Assembly: GCF_042242105.1 (NCBI RefSeq)
Contig: NC_092027.1
Location: forward strand, 3,361,506 to 3,425,505
Direction of reading: 5' to 3'
From: Pempheris klunzingeri
Lineage: Eukaryota; Chordata; Actinopteri; Acropomatiformes; Pempheridae
Length of the DNA: 64,000 bases
Both the position numbers and the translations under genes were made by a program. Shown one piece after another: positions 48,401 to 60,600 of this stretch (position 1 is the first letter of the stretch; every line of letters begins with the position of its first letter). Under the pieces are notes generated by a model. The model was not told the origin of the DNA and searched no databases. It saw only the letters and a program-made list of their open reading frames with translations.

Positions 48401-51300
48401 CCAACACCGGCTAGCTTTCTAGTACTGTACGTGCGGTATTGTCTAAGTGCTTTCGTGGTTTATTTGTTCAGAAGAGCTAGTACTAGCAGTCTGAGTTTGG
48501 AGAGGATTTTGTGGTCACCAGGGCTTCAGATCAGTGATCTGGATTAGAGCTCAGCTATCCAAAGAAAGTTGGGCTGTTGAATGAGGTGCAACCCAAAATG
48601 AGTTTTTCCCCTTGTACTTCAGAGAGTAGGCTGACTTCAGGATGTGTGCTTGTGTGAAAAATCTCATCTTATGTTATGTTGACATCTCAGCAGCCTTCTC
48701 TGCAGGATTTTATTTTTGGAGCTTGTCTTCCTGTTGAATGTTTAAGCTACTACTGCGTCATGTTTATAGCTCGGGATGGGAATGATTAAGCGGTCAGTCG
48801 ACATAAAAATACTAGTCACTTACACAGCTGACTGAGCAAATGCCGATCTTTGTTGATGATTCGTCAAAAAGTCAAAATATGCAACCTGTATATTCATATT
48901 GTGGTAACATTGTTAAACAATTGTCATGCAATATGTGCATTGTGTTTCTGGCTTTTGTAAATTTTAGCATAGTCTGTTACATAAATAAATATTAATTGGC
49001 GGTGAAATCATCTAGTATTCCCATCCCTCCATATAACAGCAATGCATTTGATTTTTGCTTTGCCATTTCATATATTTCTTTACATTTCTTTTCTCTTGTC
49101 ATTTAGAGGATGATAAACAGATACAGTATACAAATATAAAAAGCTATACAGTCAGTGCAGGTTCTGTATGCTAAGCCACTTTAAGCTTTGCTGGTCAGGC
49201 AGACTGTTTTAGCAAGAACTGGTGGTTGGGTGTTTCAGTTTTTTTAAGCATTTGTTGTCGTGTATGTGTGGCCACAGGTGTATGCTTTTATGCACACGTG
49301 TATGGGCTCTGTCTGTAGCTACGCGTTTTGACGGGCAGATACTATAGATTTGGCTGTGATCTGTTGAGCGCTGTTTAATTGATTTGATGAGCAAAATAAT
49401 GAATGGATGCACAGAGGAAAAGGAGCCTAGCTGGAGGGGTGATTAACTGGCTTTTTGACCCGATGCTTTATCAACACACCCCAGCTTCCTCCTTTCCTTC
49501 ACTTTGCCCTGTCTCCACTGCTTTTCTATAACTATAACTTAACAAATGCGTATTCCCTCACCCATGTGGGCTGAAAGTTACTGGGCTTTGCATTGGAATG
49601 GACTTGTAAAATAAACCTATGATTCTTGGACTGTTTGAAAAGGATGTGAAGCTTTTCGTGGGACAAGCATTGGAGAGCTGTAAGGAGGGGATTCAGTGCC
49701 GTGTGTCCCTCTTTGCTTACTTTACTTGACGGCAGAGCAGCGCCGATCTGTGGTCGCCATGGGAGACCATCGGATCGCACCGCACTGCCCACAAATGTTT
49801 GTCATTGCAACCGTGTGCACTCAAGGCAGACGCATGCTGTGACCTTTTGACTGTGTAGCAGTATTGTTGTCGCCATCTTTGTTACATTTTGAAATTACTC
49901 GCTTTTTGAAAAAAAAGACATTGATTAAATATGCTTTTTTGAAATGGATCGCAGGCTGTGACTGAAGAATTGATCATCGTGTATAGATTAGATATCAGGG
50001 TGGCATTTTTACATATTGACACAGGCCCCCTGGAGCCAAGGCCCATCCTGTTATGATCAATGAGGCAGTGTGTTCTATGCAGCCTTGAAACCACCACCCT
50101 CACTGGTTTATTTATCACTGCCAAGCTGTTTGTGGATGTGGCCGTTCTAAATGCAGGGCCACTCAGTACCCAGTGCTTGTTTTTCATGTATGTTGTGATT
50201 ATTGTGCAGCGCACTAAAGACTGTGCGCTTACCTTGGCCTGTGTAGTGCATACTAAAAAGGGGCCCTTATAGGAATGGAATGACAGCTCGTGTGGAGAGG
50301 GGAGGACTGGTCACTCGAGAGAAGTGGACCAGTGTGTGGTCCCCTCTGGGTGCTCAAGCTGTGCATTGGTGCTTTTTATAGGGCCCCCTGGCCTGAAAAC
50401 GTCTGCTTTGGTTTCCAAGGCACAGGGAAATGCATTTATGAGTGAAATGCAAATAAGGAATGATTTAGCAGGGCTAGCGTAGCCTAGCCTTAGACCTGCT
50501 CTTCTTCAGTTGCATTTGGTTGGGTGTCCTCTGCGACCGGGTCCACTGTAGCCTGTGGTGTGTGTTCTCTGTTAGAGTCACATGTGGCTGTAGCTGAATA
50601 CTACCAACAGTAACAACACAACCTCCAGAGTCTGATTTAGATTATGAGGGAGAAACTGTGGCTGAGTGCAAAGGCCACTAGAAAGCACAGGTTTGGTTTG
50701 CTGCAGATGCCTCGGAGCAGAAACTGGCCACACTGAGTGAACTTGATGGGAGGGATGAACTGAGTGCGATTTAAGGAGGAGGTTGTCGACGTTGGAGGAA
50801 CTGTGTAGGGAAGGTCAGAGAGAGAAGGAGGGAAGAAAAGAAGGGCAGGGACTTGTAGAACTCGGATCAGGTGTTCATTCGTCGATTGAGAAGAAAAACA
50901 GAAAACCTATTTTCCAGTAGATCTAGAATCTTCCTTAACTGTTTACTCTTCACCATAAGAAAAAAAAATCACACACTGTTTCTTTGTCTTGTTTCCCGTC
51001 TCCCTCTTCTCCAACTATGCTATCCATCTTTTGTTTATTACAAAGTATTAAACAAATACAAGAACTGTAAAATCAGAATCTGTCACTCTTATTTTTAATT
51101 TTTCTCTCTTTCTCTTGTTCTCTGTTCTTTGTCCTGTTTGTATCTTATTCCATCATACATGTGGAGCTGATTGACTATTGTGTGCTTCGGGGATTGAAAG
51201 AAGAAAAAAAAATATGAATAATTTTTTCAGTCATTAATTCTGATTCTTGTTTCTGTTTGTTGTATCATGTCCGAGTAAAGGTTTTAATACTGTATGTGAA
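45229..51300 (+). other. Probable long RXRB 3'UTR
   Basis: No gene is supported for 6 kb after the RXRB stop, and T-rich, 3'UTR-like text continues to about 51300, where AGTAAAGGTTTTAATACTGT might be a variant polyadenylation site. Earlier AATAAA hexamers lie at 48984-48989 (inside a MITE) and 49610-49615. CA microsatellites are at 45369-45399 and 45537-45560. RXR genes usually have long 3'UTRs. The true end needs transcript data. Confidence 0.45.
48774..49028. mobile_element. Small MITE in the RXRB 3' region
   Basis: The ends GGGATGGGAAT and ATTCCCATCCCT are inverted repeats enclosing about 255 AT-rich bases. The wording GGGATGGGAATGATTAA recalls a common fish MITE. It supplies an AATAAA at 48984-48989. 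Confidence 0.5.
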
Positions 51301-53326
51301 GTGTTTTTCATTTATTTGAAGAAACTCACATTTAAAACTCTGCAAAACATTTTGTGTTACTAAACGAAGATGTTTCAAAAGATTTCAGTTATTGCAAGTT
51401 GTAAAAGAAAATGACTTTTATTTACAGCTCTTTAAACTGACTCTGTGGTTTGAAAATTACCAGCGTGCACTCACATTCTTTAGGCTCCACATAAAACACC
51501 CACCCGCTGTCCATGAAGTGGAACGTCCTAACTGCCCCCACTTTGTCCTCATGCTCCTCAGTCCAGCAGGACCCCAGGGCCCCGGGTGACCACTGGCACT
51601 GCACTCCTGTGTTTCAGCCTCCAGAGGGAGCACTGACCTCTTGTCCTCATCTAAGTTTGATCTACTGTTGCTCCACCTACTCCCTGATTACAGCTGCCTA
51701 GTGCTGAAACGGGCCTGCTTTGCTGCCCCGCCTGCTTTTGCACCTTGGCCAATAAGGAAGCAGCAGAACTGAGATCAGAGTATTTTTATAGGCATATTTC
51801 ACACTGCAGTAATCCCCTGCCTCATATTTAAATGTTAAGACCGATAGGAATGTGGGTATGAGTTTGTACCTGTGCTGCCATGTAGTTGGGGGGTAGCTCT
51901 CTCCCATTTGCTTGCTCCTTTTCTCCATCTCTCCTCCCACCTCCTTCAGCCTGTCTCCTCCCTCGTCTCTGACCGTCTGTCCAGGACAGGATCCTGAGTC
52001 CTACCCCACAGAAGCCCTCACACAGCTTAGCTCATTCTTAAAGATGTGAAACTCAACTCTTGTCACATTTAAAGGCCAGTTTTAGAGAGTTGGAATCAGG
52101 TGGACCCATGGTTTGTTCAAAAATGCTCACCGGTGCGATCTTGAGTTAAATGGTTTTAGGCTCATAATGATTTTCCTAGATCCAGTTTAGAATATATAAA
52201 AATATTGGAATGTATAGAAAATCACACAGACATAGCAGAAGTTGGAGTATTATGATGCTCTACCTCTGGTTGATGTGTGTTTGGCCTAGTTATCGATCCC
52301 TTGGAGTCTTTTGGCTTCTACCTGTATTATTTGTGTTTTACTGAGCATGCAAATGTTTCACTCTTAAGATATATCTGGCTAAACACATTACTGTAGTGTA
52401 GTAAATACACTTTAAAATCTAAGTTTAGTTACTCTGGCTTGTATCAGTACACTAAGACAAATGAGATGGAGGCTAAGCATCACTTTCCATGTTGCAGGCA
52501 TCTGAGCCAAGTGTGCCACTGAGGAATCCGCTCCTGTCGTACCAGCAGCTGTCAGCAGAGGGAGGAGGCACAATGAGTTTACTGTTAGGGACCGTGAAGC
52601 ACGTTACAACGTGTCAGCAGCATCCTATTTAGAGAGGACCCTCTAACCTGGCAGGCTGAAGTGGTAAACAGTAAGTTGGCCTTTTTGATTCGGTGAATAG
52701 TTGCCAAAGTGAAGAGTTAAATGTTTAAGATGAGTGCAGAAAGTTTAGATTATTCTGCTGTATTTAAATACAGAGTGCAGAATTACCAAATGCTATGACG
52801 TGGTGGTTAATGATTAAAATCAAACCTGTTTATTAGAGTTTACTCCTTTTTATTCTAGACACCCAGTGCCCTCTTTGAACTTTCCTCTGTCATGCTGATT
52901 AGCCTTTCACTCTCTCTCTTTTCCTCTTCTAATCTTCCCTCCTCTACATCTGTCTTTTCCCTCCTCATCACCATCTTCTCTCACCCTCTTGATTTCCTTC
53001 TTCACTTTCTATCCTCCTCTCTCTCACTCTGACTGCCTCCATCCTGTCTGTCAACCTCTCAAAGTCTTTCCTGCCCTCCTCTCTCCACAGTGTCCTTCTG
53101 GCTCTAACTCTTCCTCTCCCTTCCTTCCCTCACTCCTGTTTCTCACCCCACTCCCTCCCTCCGGCACTGCAGAAAGACACCTTTATGCCCAGGGTCAAAT
53201 TCCTCTTAATTTCTGCTTCACAAATGTCAATTTTCTGACTGACAGAACGAGCCGTGTTTGAAGTCACGTTCCAGCAGCGCTTTGGAGGATCATGCCTGGT
53301 AGAAATACCACACACATCGTGTTCAT

Positions 53327-53328
<2 letters not shown>

Positions 53329-53363
<35 letters not shown>
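53329..53363 (+). repeat. (CA)n microsatellite
   Basis: About 35 bases of CA dinucleotide repeat. Confidence 0.97.
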
Positions 53364-53364
<1 letters not shown>

Positions 53365-55524
53365 GAGAAAGACAGAGGTTTATTGAGCTTGTGTACTCTC
53401 TAGACAGCAATACCAAACAGCAGGGCACGATGTCAGGTGTGTTTGCTGCTCACTGTTATTTTCTGTTCTCTCAGGAAGGCCTACACAGTAGAATAAATAC
53501 TGAAACCCTCCGTCTGAACTTCAGGGTTGCATAATTTTCCTTGACTGTGCAAAATAGAACTAACATTTATTCTAAGATTAAACTTCCCCAAGCATGCAGC
53601 ATTACTTTTCTTTCTTCATTTTTTTGCACATAATATGCTGCCTGCTTGAAAAACGAATGTTCCCTTTTCCGATATGGTCTTTTATGGTCCATCCATATCT
53701 ATAATGCTTTACAAAGTCAGATTAATGTCATGATAATGACTACTGGGGATAATGTATTTTGCTGGAATGTGTACCACATACATTAATGCAGGTACCTTCA
53801 AAATTCAGACAATTTAACTTTAAAAAAAATCCATTTAGATTGCTGATAAAAACCACTGACTGTTAGTGTAGAGTTTTCACCAACTCCACAGTCAAGTCAC
53901 TTTGGTTTATTTATCTGTTTGATGGCATATAATGGCAAACTGCTGCAATGTCCAGACTGCTGGGATGGGAAGAAACTTTGGAATGGCAAGTGACAGCATT
54001 TAGTCAAGCCAAATTGCTGGTCAGCCGCTGTCTCCATGTTCTTTCAGCTGTAATGATACACTACATTTTGGGTATACATAGACCAAATCTGAGCCAGGGT
54101 GCACTTAGATGACTGTGAGTGCCTTCTGAGCAGAGCTAAATCTGGGAGAAACTGAGAATGGGTCCGACATAAAGTATATAATTCTACATTTGAGGGCGGT
54201 TGGTCTTGCTTTCTAATCAAGGGAAAAGGCAGATAAAAATATGTTTGACTGAGTGATGTGCTGAAAGCAATGTCTCACAGAGACCTCATCTGGAACAGCT
54301 AAACATTTACTTGCATTTTGCGGTGAATTCAGCATTTAACATTAAATATGAAAGCATAAATCATTATCCAGCTTCAAATGTAGCATCATAGAGAGCATTA
54401 TATGTTCCAGATCAAGTACTTGGTTGTATTTACTGCCTCTTTGTATATGATGATAATGTGAAAATCACCATATGACACTGCCACAGTGAGGATCACCACC
54501 AAGTCTGGAGGAGTTAAAGAAGAGCCTGCTGCAGTCACACTGTACAAGTAAGGATGTTAGGAAAATCATTTGTTTTAATTATGATGGCGCTACTATACTT
54601 TTTCCACCATTTGACCCACGTACTACACTTTCTTTTGCACCCTCTGTCATTCAACCATGATAGTGATTGTGATTTGAGCTTCAACGATGAAGCGCCACTG
54701 CACAACATTAAACAGCTTCAGCTGCTCAAGTTTAATTAAGAAAAGTCTGAAGCATCAAGTATTGAATTTAATTATGTAAAATATGCAGGAACTCCATCTT
54801 TAATGACTTTTTTTGTGCACAAGCAGTATACATAGGGGTTCTTCACTGGAAAGACTGCAAAGTGCCACCCTCTTAATTTCAACGTCATGACAAGAGAGAC
54901 GGGGCAGGCGGTGTGTGGGAGGATTAACGAGCTCTTGTCTGAGTGCCACGAATGAATGTGAGAGGGCCGAAATGTGTCAACGAGAGGAAACCGGTAGATG
55001 GAGAGGATCTGCCAGAGAAAGGAAGAGGGCGGGTTGTATTTTCATTCTGCAGCATCACGGTTATTTATCCTGCCGCCTTGGCATGTGCATGTTTTGTCCG
55101 TACAGTAATGACCCGGATGGGGCTGAACTGAAGGCTGAAGATGAAAAGCTCTTTGATGGCTGAGACAGACAGAAATGAGCTCATGTTGGGGTTGTTTTTA
55201 TTGCTGGTTTTCCCTGACCTCATTAACTGGCTGCTGTGTCTGTTTACATATAATGTCGGCCTGCCGCTTCATCTTGTTGTGGAAATCATCATTTGTTTTT
55301 CTTTGTTTTGATATTTTGTGCTCCCGTCCCAAGCCTCAGCACCACACAAGGCCCCGAGTCTGTTCTCATCCTCCTCCTCCTCATTCCTACCACTTTCATC
55401 TCATTTGATTCACCTTCTTCTCATCTCCTCCGTTCAGTATGGCTTCGACTGTTATATGCTGTTACATGCTAATGTTTTATTTTTCCTTTAATCTATTTGT
55501 GTCTCAGGAACGCCCCCATCCACA

Positions 55525-55680
55525 CATGGAGGCTGCCCAGTACAACCACAGTCAGATTTGCTGTGGCTCCACACGGTGCAGCTGGAGGTGAAGAACCTCG
55601 CTCAAGGGCACCTCAGTTATTTTTGTAGTCGCAGGTGCTGATCTTGCACCCACATTTATCCTCACAGTGTGATAGTCTCT
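55525..55680 (+). repeat. Interspersed fish repeat fragment
   Basis: GAGGCTGCCCAGTACAACCA, then GTGCAGCTGGAGGTGAAGAA and CTCAAGGGCACCTCAG, follow in order the wording of a repeat I recall from many fish genomes. The family name is unknown to me. Confidence 0.45.
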
Positions 55681-58622
55681 CAGTTTGGGGATTAAAATGG
55701 CTTTTTTCCGGTCTCAGGTTCACTTCTATAACCTGTAGACCATTGTTGCTCAGATTAAAGATTCAGTGGACCAGACTAGTTTAAGACTCATATCTCGCTG
55801 TCAGCTCCCTTATAATACCCTGATATCATTTGTCAATCTAATCTTCAATTAACTGTCCAAATAACCAAGTTTATCCAACAAGCTCAATGAAGTTCAACCT
55901 GTAACTTCACCAGCGCCTTTAAGAGTGTCGCCAGCAAATGTTTGACTTTTTTTCAGTGAACCACAATTCTTTGAACAAAGTTGTCACTAATATTTCTAAC
56001 ACATCCAAATGATGGAAAGGTTCAAACATCCAACCATCTAAGACTGATTATGGGAAAAATAAATACCATGTTAACTTCTGGGCACTCAGTATAACTGTTT
56101 CCACTTCTGCACTGTATTCGCTCATATCCTCCAAGTCGCATCTTGTTCCATCGCTCAGTCCTTTTTCTGCCACCCTTCTGCTCCTTCAGCTCTCTTCCCT
56201 CCACTCTGTCCCATCTTTCTCATATCCCAGGGTTCTGTCTGCTCCACTACTGTACCCAGAGAGAGGGCCCTGGTCTCTGCAGCTTCCTGTCTCACAAAAG
56301 ACCCCTCTGTTTCCCCCCTCTGTGTTTCCTCCGCTGCCACCCCACCCCCTTCCTCAACACCCCTGTGGTACATTCCCTCCCTCTCCCCTGGTGCATTCCT
56401 TATTGACCTCGGCCGGCTGAGGAGTCCCTCTGTCAGCGGTGTCTGTGAGAGTGGAGCTGAGCCTCAGCTCGGCTTTTTAAGGTTTCTGTCCAGGACTAGT
56501 TTGTCTTTAAATGTGAGTGGAGTTGAGTTGAGTTAACATAGCACAATCATCATTGTTGCTATAGTTACCTGCAGTGTATTATACCTGAGGAAAGATGGCT
56601 CTGACACTGACAGACAGATAGTTGTATGTCTATATGAGCATGTATATAAAAAAAAAGCCCATGTGTTAACACAGGCCTAGATATATTGCAAGTTTTATAA
56701 TTTTTCTATTCATTTCAAACCTGTTTTTCATCCATCCCACAGATATAGAGGCAGCACTGTGTTAGTTCAGCTCAAATTATGTCCAGAAAATGAAACAAAT
56801 TATAGTTTAATGTATAGATTTTTGTGCGCTTGCATCATGTAATCCACTACTAACATCTATAGGGCAACCATCATAATTCTTACTTCTCTTACCCCACTCC
56901 CCTCCTCATCATGCAGGTTTATTGATTTATTTTTTCTTCTTTCACTCAGACTCAAAAAGACAAAGTCAAATTTAAAGGTCATTTCCTTGACATGTCTCAG
57001 AATGAACTTCTTTCAGCCGTCTTTCTCATATAACCAATTCCTGACGATCCACAGACAGATGCAGTCCTGATACCTCAGGTCGTTTCACCCTTGAAGAGCC
57101 CAGTTCAGCAGCTGGTGTGAAAAACTACTCCAAGCTCTGTCTCCTCCACAGCTCTTTGTGATGGTCAGCTGGGCCAGGTACAGCAAGGTGTCACTCTGAC
57201 GGCAAAATGACCCACCTGACCTTCTCCTCGACCTTACAGTGTCCAGCTGGCCAGTCTGGGTTACAGCCGGGCTTCGCTGCCCTCTGTCCCTTCGCCAGTC
57301 AACCAACTGAATGCTTTTAATGCTTCACATACTTGCTGCTTCTCCTCTTTCATCCCTTACAATGAAGAAAACCCACAAGACAGACTTGTTTTCAGTCTGA
57401 ATCTTCTCTTTCTAGAAATGCTCCCCTGTCCTGGCAGAGTCAATGAGGAGCTCTTTTTCTTTTTTCTTTTTACAGGTAACCAAAGCTTGTAAGTGGGGAA
57501 GCGCCAAACCTCACCACGTTGTGTTTTCTACTTCCCCCTGGTTCATTTGAGCTGTTGTTTCTTTGTGATACTCACATGGGTTGGGCTGTAGAGATTAAAT
57601 CGGTTAAAGTTGGAAGTATTCAGGATTAGGACAGTATGTTTAGAGTGCTTTCCTTGTTCTTTCTGTGTCCACAGTCCAGAGATGAGCAGGATGGATGGAC
57701 TGAAGTGTCAAACTGTGTCTGTTAGGATCGGCTCGGTGACGGAGTGCTGCCAGTCAAAGATGTCCTCCCCCTTTCGGCCCAGTGTATGCTGGGATAACGT
57801 CAACTAACCCAACAAGGTGCTAGACACAGAGCAGCTTATCTTATACGTTTTACAGTATTCCCTCCTTTCTGTTGGATCTCTGGTTTGTCAGCTATGTGTT
57901 ATCATTGTAAAAGTTCCATTATCGTACATCAGGATTGTTAAAAACGACCTCTCAGTAGGCACACCTGCACAGAACGCACAAACAGACTCACGAGGGTGTG
58001 AAGAGGGCAGATCAGATTCAGAGGAGTCATCTTCAAATGGCAGATTGACCCAAGTATTATTTGAGGGTCCCGTTAAATGGTGTTTACATCACATTCTCCT
58101 TTCTTTGGTGTTTGGTGTAAACGGCTTAAATAGACAGGACGCAACATTGTGAGGGGCTTGTTGAGAGAGTTCATTACGTCTTCCCCATGTAAAAGAGTAT
58201 GGGGACAAAGATTATTATTAGGTTATATCAGAGCCATTCATTGTACCGGCAGCCGACGCACCTCCGACGCACCTGAAGGATTTTCTCGATCACCACAAGA
58301 CAAAAGAAGAGAAAAAGACACACAAGTGCACTTTCATATTGGAAGAATATACACAGGGATTCAAGCTAACAACAAAGAATGAGTTTTTCTTGCCATGGCA
58401 ACTTAAGTGTCACCTTTAAACTGCGGTAACCTCTGCAGAGTCATTCTAAGGGAAACTCTGCTCCATCCCTGAGGAGCTCAGTGTGGTGCTGCAGCGACAG
58501 CTGTTTAGGTGACTTCATCTGTGGAAAAAGCTGCGACTTTGAGGATACAAATATGTTGCTGTGTCAAAGATGCCAAGGACCCACCCTGTGTTTTAGTCAG
58601 TAGGTCAGTTAGCGATGCTTCT

Positions 58623-58655
58623 GTCCATCCATCCATCCATCCGTCCATCCACCCA
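58623..58655 (+). repeat. (TCCA)n microsatellite
   Basis: Eight or so TCCA units with two substitutions. Confidence 0.95.
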
Positions 58656-58984
58656 CCTTTTCCCTCCCCACCCCAATTTTTTCTGGAATCTCCATGTGTA
58701 AATACCGTTTGATCCCTCCTCCCTCCCTTTTGCTCTCTCTCTCTCTTTCTCCCTCCCCTCTGTCCTCTCTCTCCTTCTTTATCAATGGCCCTCATTCATT
58801 CCCTCTCACCCTCTGCATGCCTGTGTGCCCCCCACCACCAGCTCTCTGCCCACCCATCCTCCTCCCTTCCCTCCCCTCTCTCTCTATTCATTCCTGTGAT
58901 TTTTCCTGCCTGTACCTTTCCACGGCCCTAACGTCCCCTCCCAGGCAGCACTCTCCTCAACCCTTCATTCGAGTCCTATCTCTC

Positions 58985-59445
58985 CCCTCCATCTTTGGCT
59001 ATGTTTCATTTCAGGGATTTTGGTATTTAGATGCAGCTCTAGATGTGGTTATTTCAGGCTTAGGCAATATTCATTGGCATGTATGTAAAAAGAAATTAAA
59101 ATTGCCAGTACTTGTGGGCACACTTCTTATAATTCCAGGTTTTTTCAGAGTTTGGTAGATGTGGATTTTTTTCTGACACTTTCAGAGTGGGGACTTTATG
59201 TTTTTAACATAAAATGTATGTATGAAACCTGCTCCACGTATGTATGCTGAAATTTACTTTGCGGCTCAGAATAGCATATTTTCTTCTTTCTGGTTCATGC
59301 TATGTAATCAGCCCTTCTAATTGCCTTTTATTAGTACGGCCATTATGCACCATCTGGGCAAATTACCTTCTAACAGTGAATAATTGTGCTAAATTGAGCA
59401 AATCCTGGAGTTCACCTATTGCTATATTTAACGTCAAAGGGTGAG
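58985..59445. promoter_or_regulatory. CNE-like block A
   Basis: Long high-complexity AT-rich stretch without repeats, with homeodomain-like TAATTGCC and CTTTTATTAGTACGGCC, and TTCATTGGCATGT. Its texture is that of a developmental enhancer. Inference only. Confidence 0.35.
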
Positions 59446-60109
59446 GAAGCTGCTTTCAAACTCTCAAAAAAGAAATGCTAAGCACTGAAAGCCACCTATG
59501 AAATATGCACACAAGAGAAATGCAGAGAATAAGGGGGAAGGGAACACACACATGGATTTTTTTACTTTAGTTCAGTTTATCAAATATCAAAAGACAAGTG
59601 AACGTTTGGCAAAATACACTGTGTGCTCATATATAAACTCTCTCTCTCACTAACACGGTGTTATATAGCAGTTGGCACGCAAACTTAAGAGCTCGTGAAC
59701 ACTCACCCCACACAGAAAAACACACCCACTTAGGTGTACTCTTGCTGTACCTCCCCCATCCCTCGCTCTGCCCCTTCGTCACCCCTTGTCCTCCCTCCTC
59801 CTCCTCTCCTCTCCTGCCTATTTCGAGGTATGTGGTTAGCTGGGTGTGTTCGGTGGCCAGATGCAAAATCACTGACCCATTCTCTGCCTGAATTCCCTTT
59901 TTCACCTGGCTCAGCACACCTCCAGCAGCTTCACCAGGCCAAGTGGAGTGTGTATTCATATGGGATACACACACTCTTTGACCCTACTGTTAGTGCAGAG
60001 AGTATCAGTCCACTCCCTTTCTCCATTTCCTCCCAGGCGAGCCCCTGCTCTGATCTATTTCGGTGTGTTGTGGCTAGCAGGGTGTGTGTGCGTTTGCGGC
60101 CCTGCCCAG

Positions 60110-60600
60110 TAAAATACAGACTCTTCAAGGAAGTCAGCAATATAATATGGCCGCTTTATTGTAATTACAAGGTTCTCCTTTTGGAAACGGCGCACAGAGA
60201 GAGCTGCCCACAGGCACTTGCTGAGTTTGCCTCCAAGCATTAATGCCATCTCTTGCTTTCCTTCTATAGACGCTGTTGTCTCGGTCTCATCCATTCTTGA
60301 AGCCGCTCTTGCTCGCACTGACCCAGATGTTGCCACAGCAGACAGCTCTATCAGCTGGATACTAATCACCCTTTGACATTGCACCCGGTTAAGACTCCAA
60401 TGCGTCTGACTGGATGGAGAGTCAGAAATCAGTGCGGTGGGTGGCCACGTCTGCTGGAGCTTCCCTGCAGGGAAACCTTGTGGTCTCTTGGGTCTTATAA
60501 CCTTTAAATTATTGCCCAGCAAATTATAAGGTTTTATTAATTCAAATGTGGCTGACATTGAAGCTTAATTAAACAATTTAAGGTTTCACATTAACCTGCT
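60110..60600. promoter_or_regulatory. CNE-like block B
   Basis: Contains CGCTTTATTGTAATTACAAG (the homeodomain palindrome TGTAATTACA), AAGCTTAATTAAACAATTTA and GGTTTTATTAATTC within otherwise unique, balanced sequence. Overlapping open frames on both strands lack any protein-like signal. Probably regulatory, by inference. Confidence 0.35.

Larger units (their letters stand above)
51300..58980. other. Downstream flank, no recognised gene
   Basis: Contains a minus-strand open stretch ending at 51422, pyrimidine-rich patches (52900-53160, 56140-56400), a CA microsatellite (53329-53363), a repeat fragment (55525-55680) and a TCCA repeat (58623-58655). Exon-like snippets at 54487-54548 and 57240-57480 have a fair splice site on one side but no recognisable protein. 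COL11A2 exons were looked for and not recognised. Confidence 0.45.

Noticed and set aside
51870..51940. Minus-strand ATG frame (MEKRSKQMGE) with a donor, considered as the first exon of a gene ending at 51422
   Set aside because: The phase does not match the open frame of the 51606-51422 stretch; joining them gives an early stop.
54487..54548. Exon-like piece (RITTKSGGVKEEPAAVTLYK) between CCACAG and GTAAGG
   Set aside because: Too short, unrecognised, and no neighbouring exon in phase was found.
55095..55163. Possible terminal exon (NDPDGAELKAEDEKLFDG, stop)
   Set aside because: A fair acceptor precedes it, but no upstream exon or family supports it.
57230..57492. Plus-strand open stretch after CTTACAG (about 57240-57492)
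   Set aside because: No start, no donor and a run of Phe from a T-rich tract; not convincingly coding.
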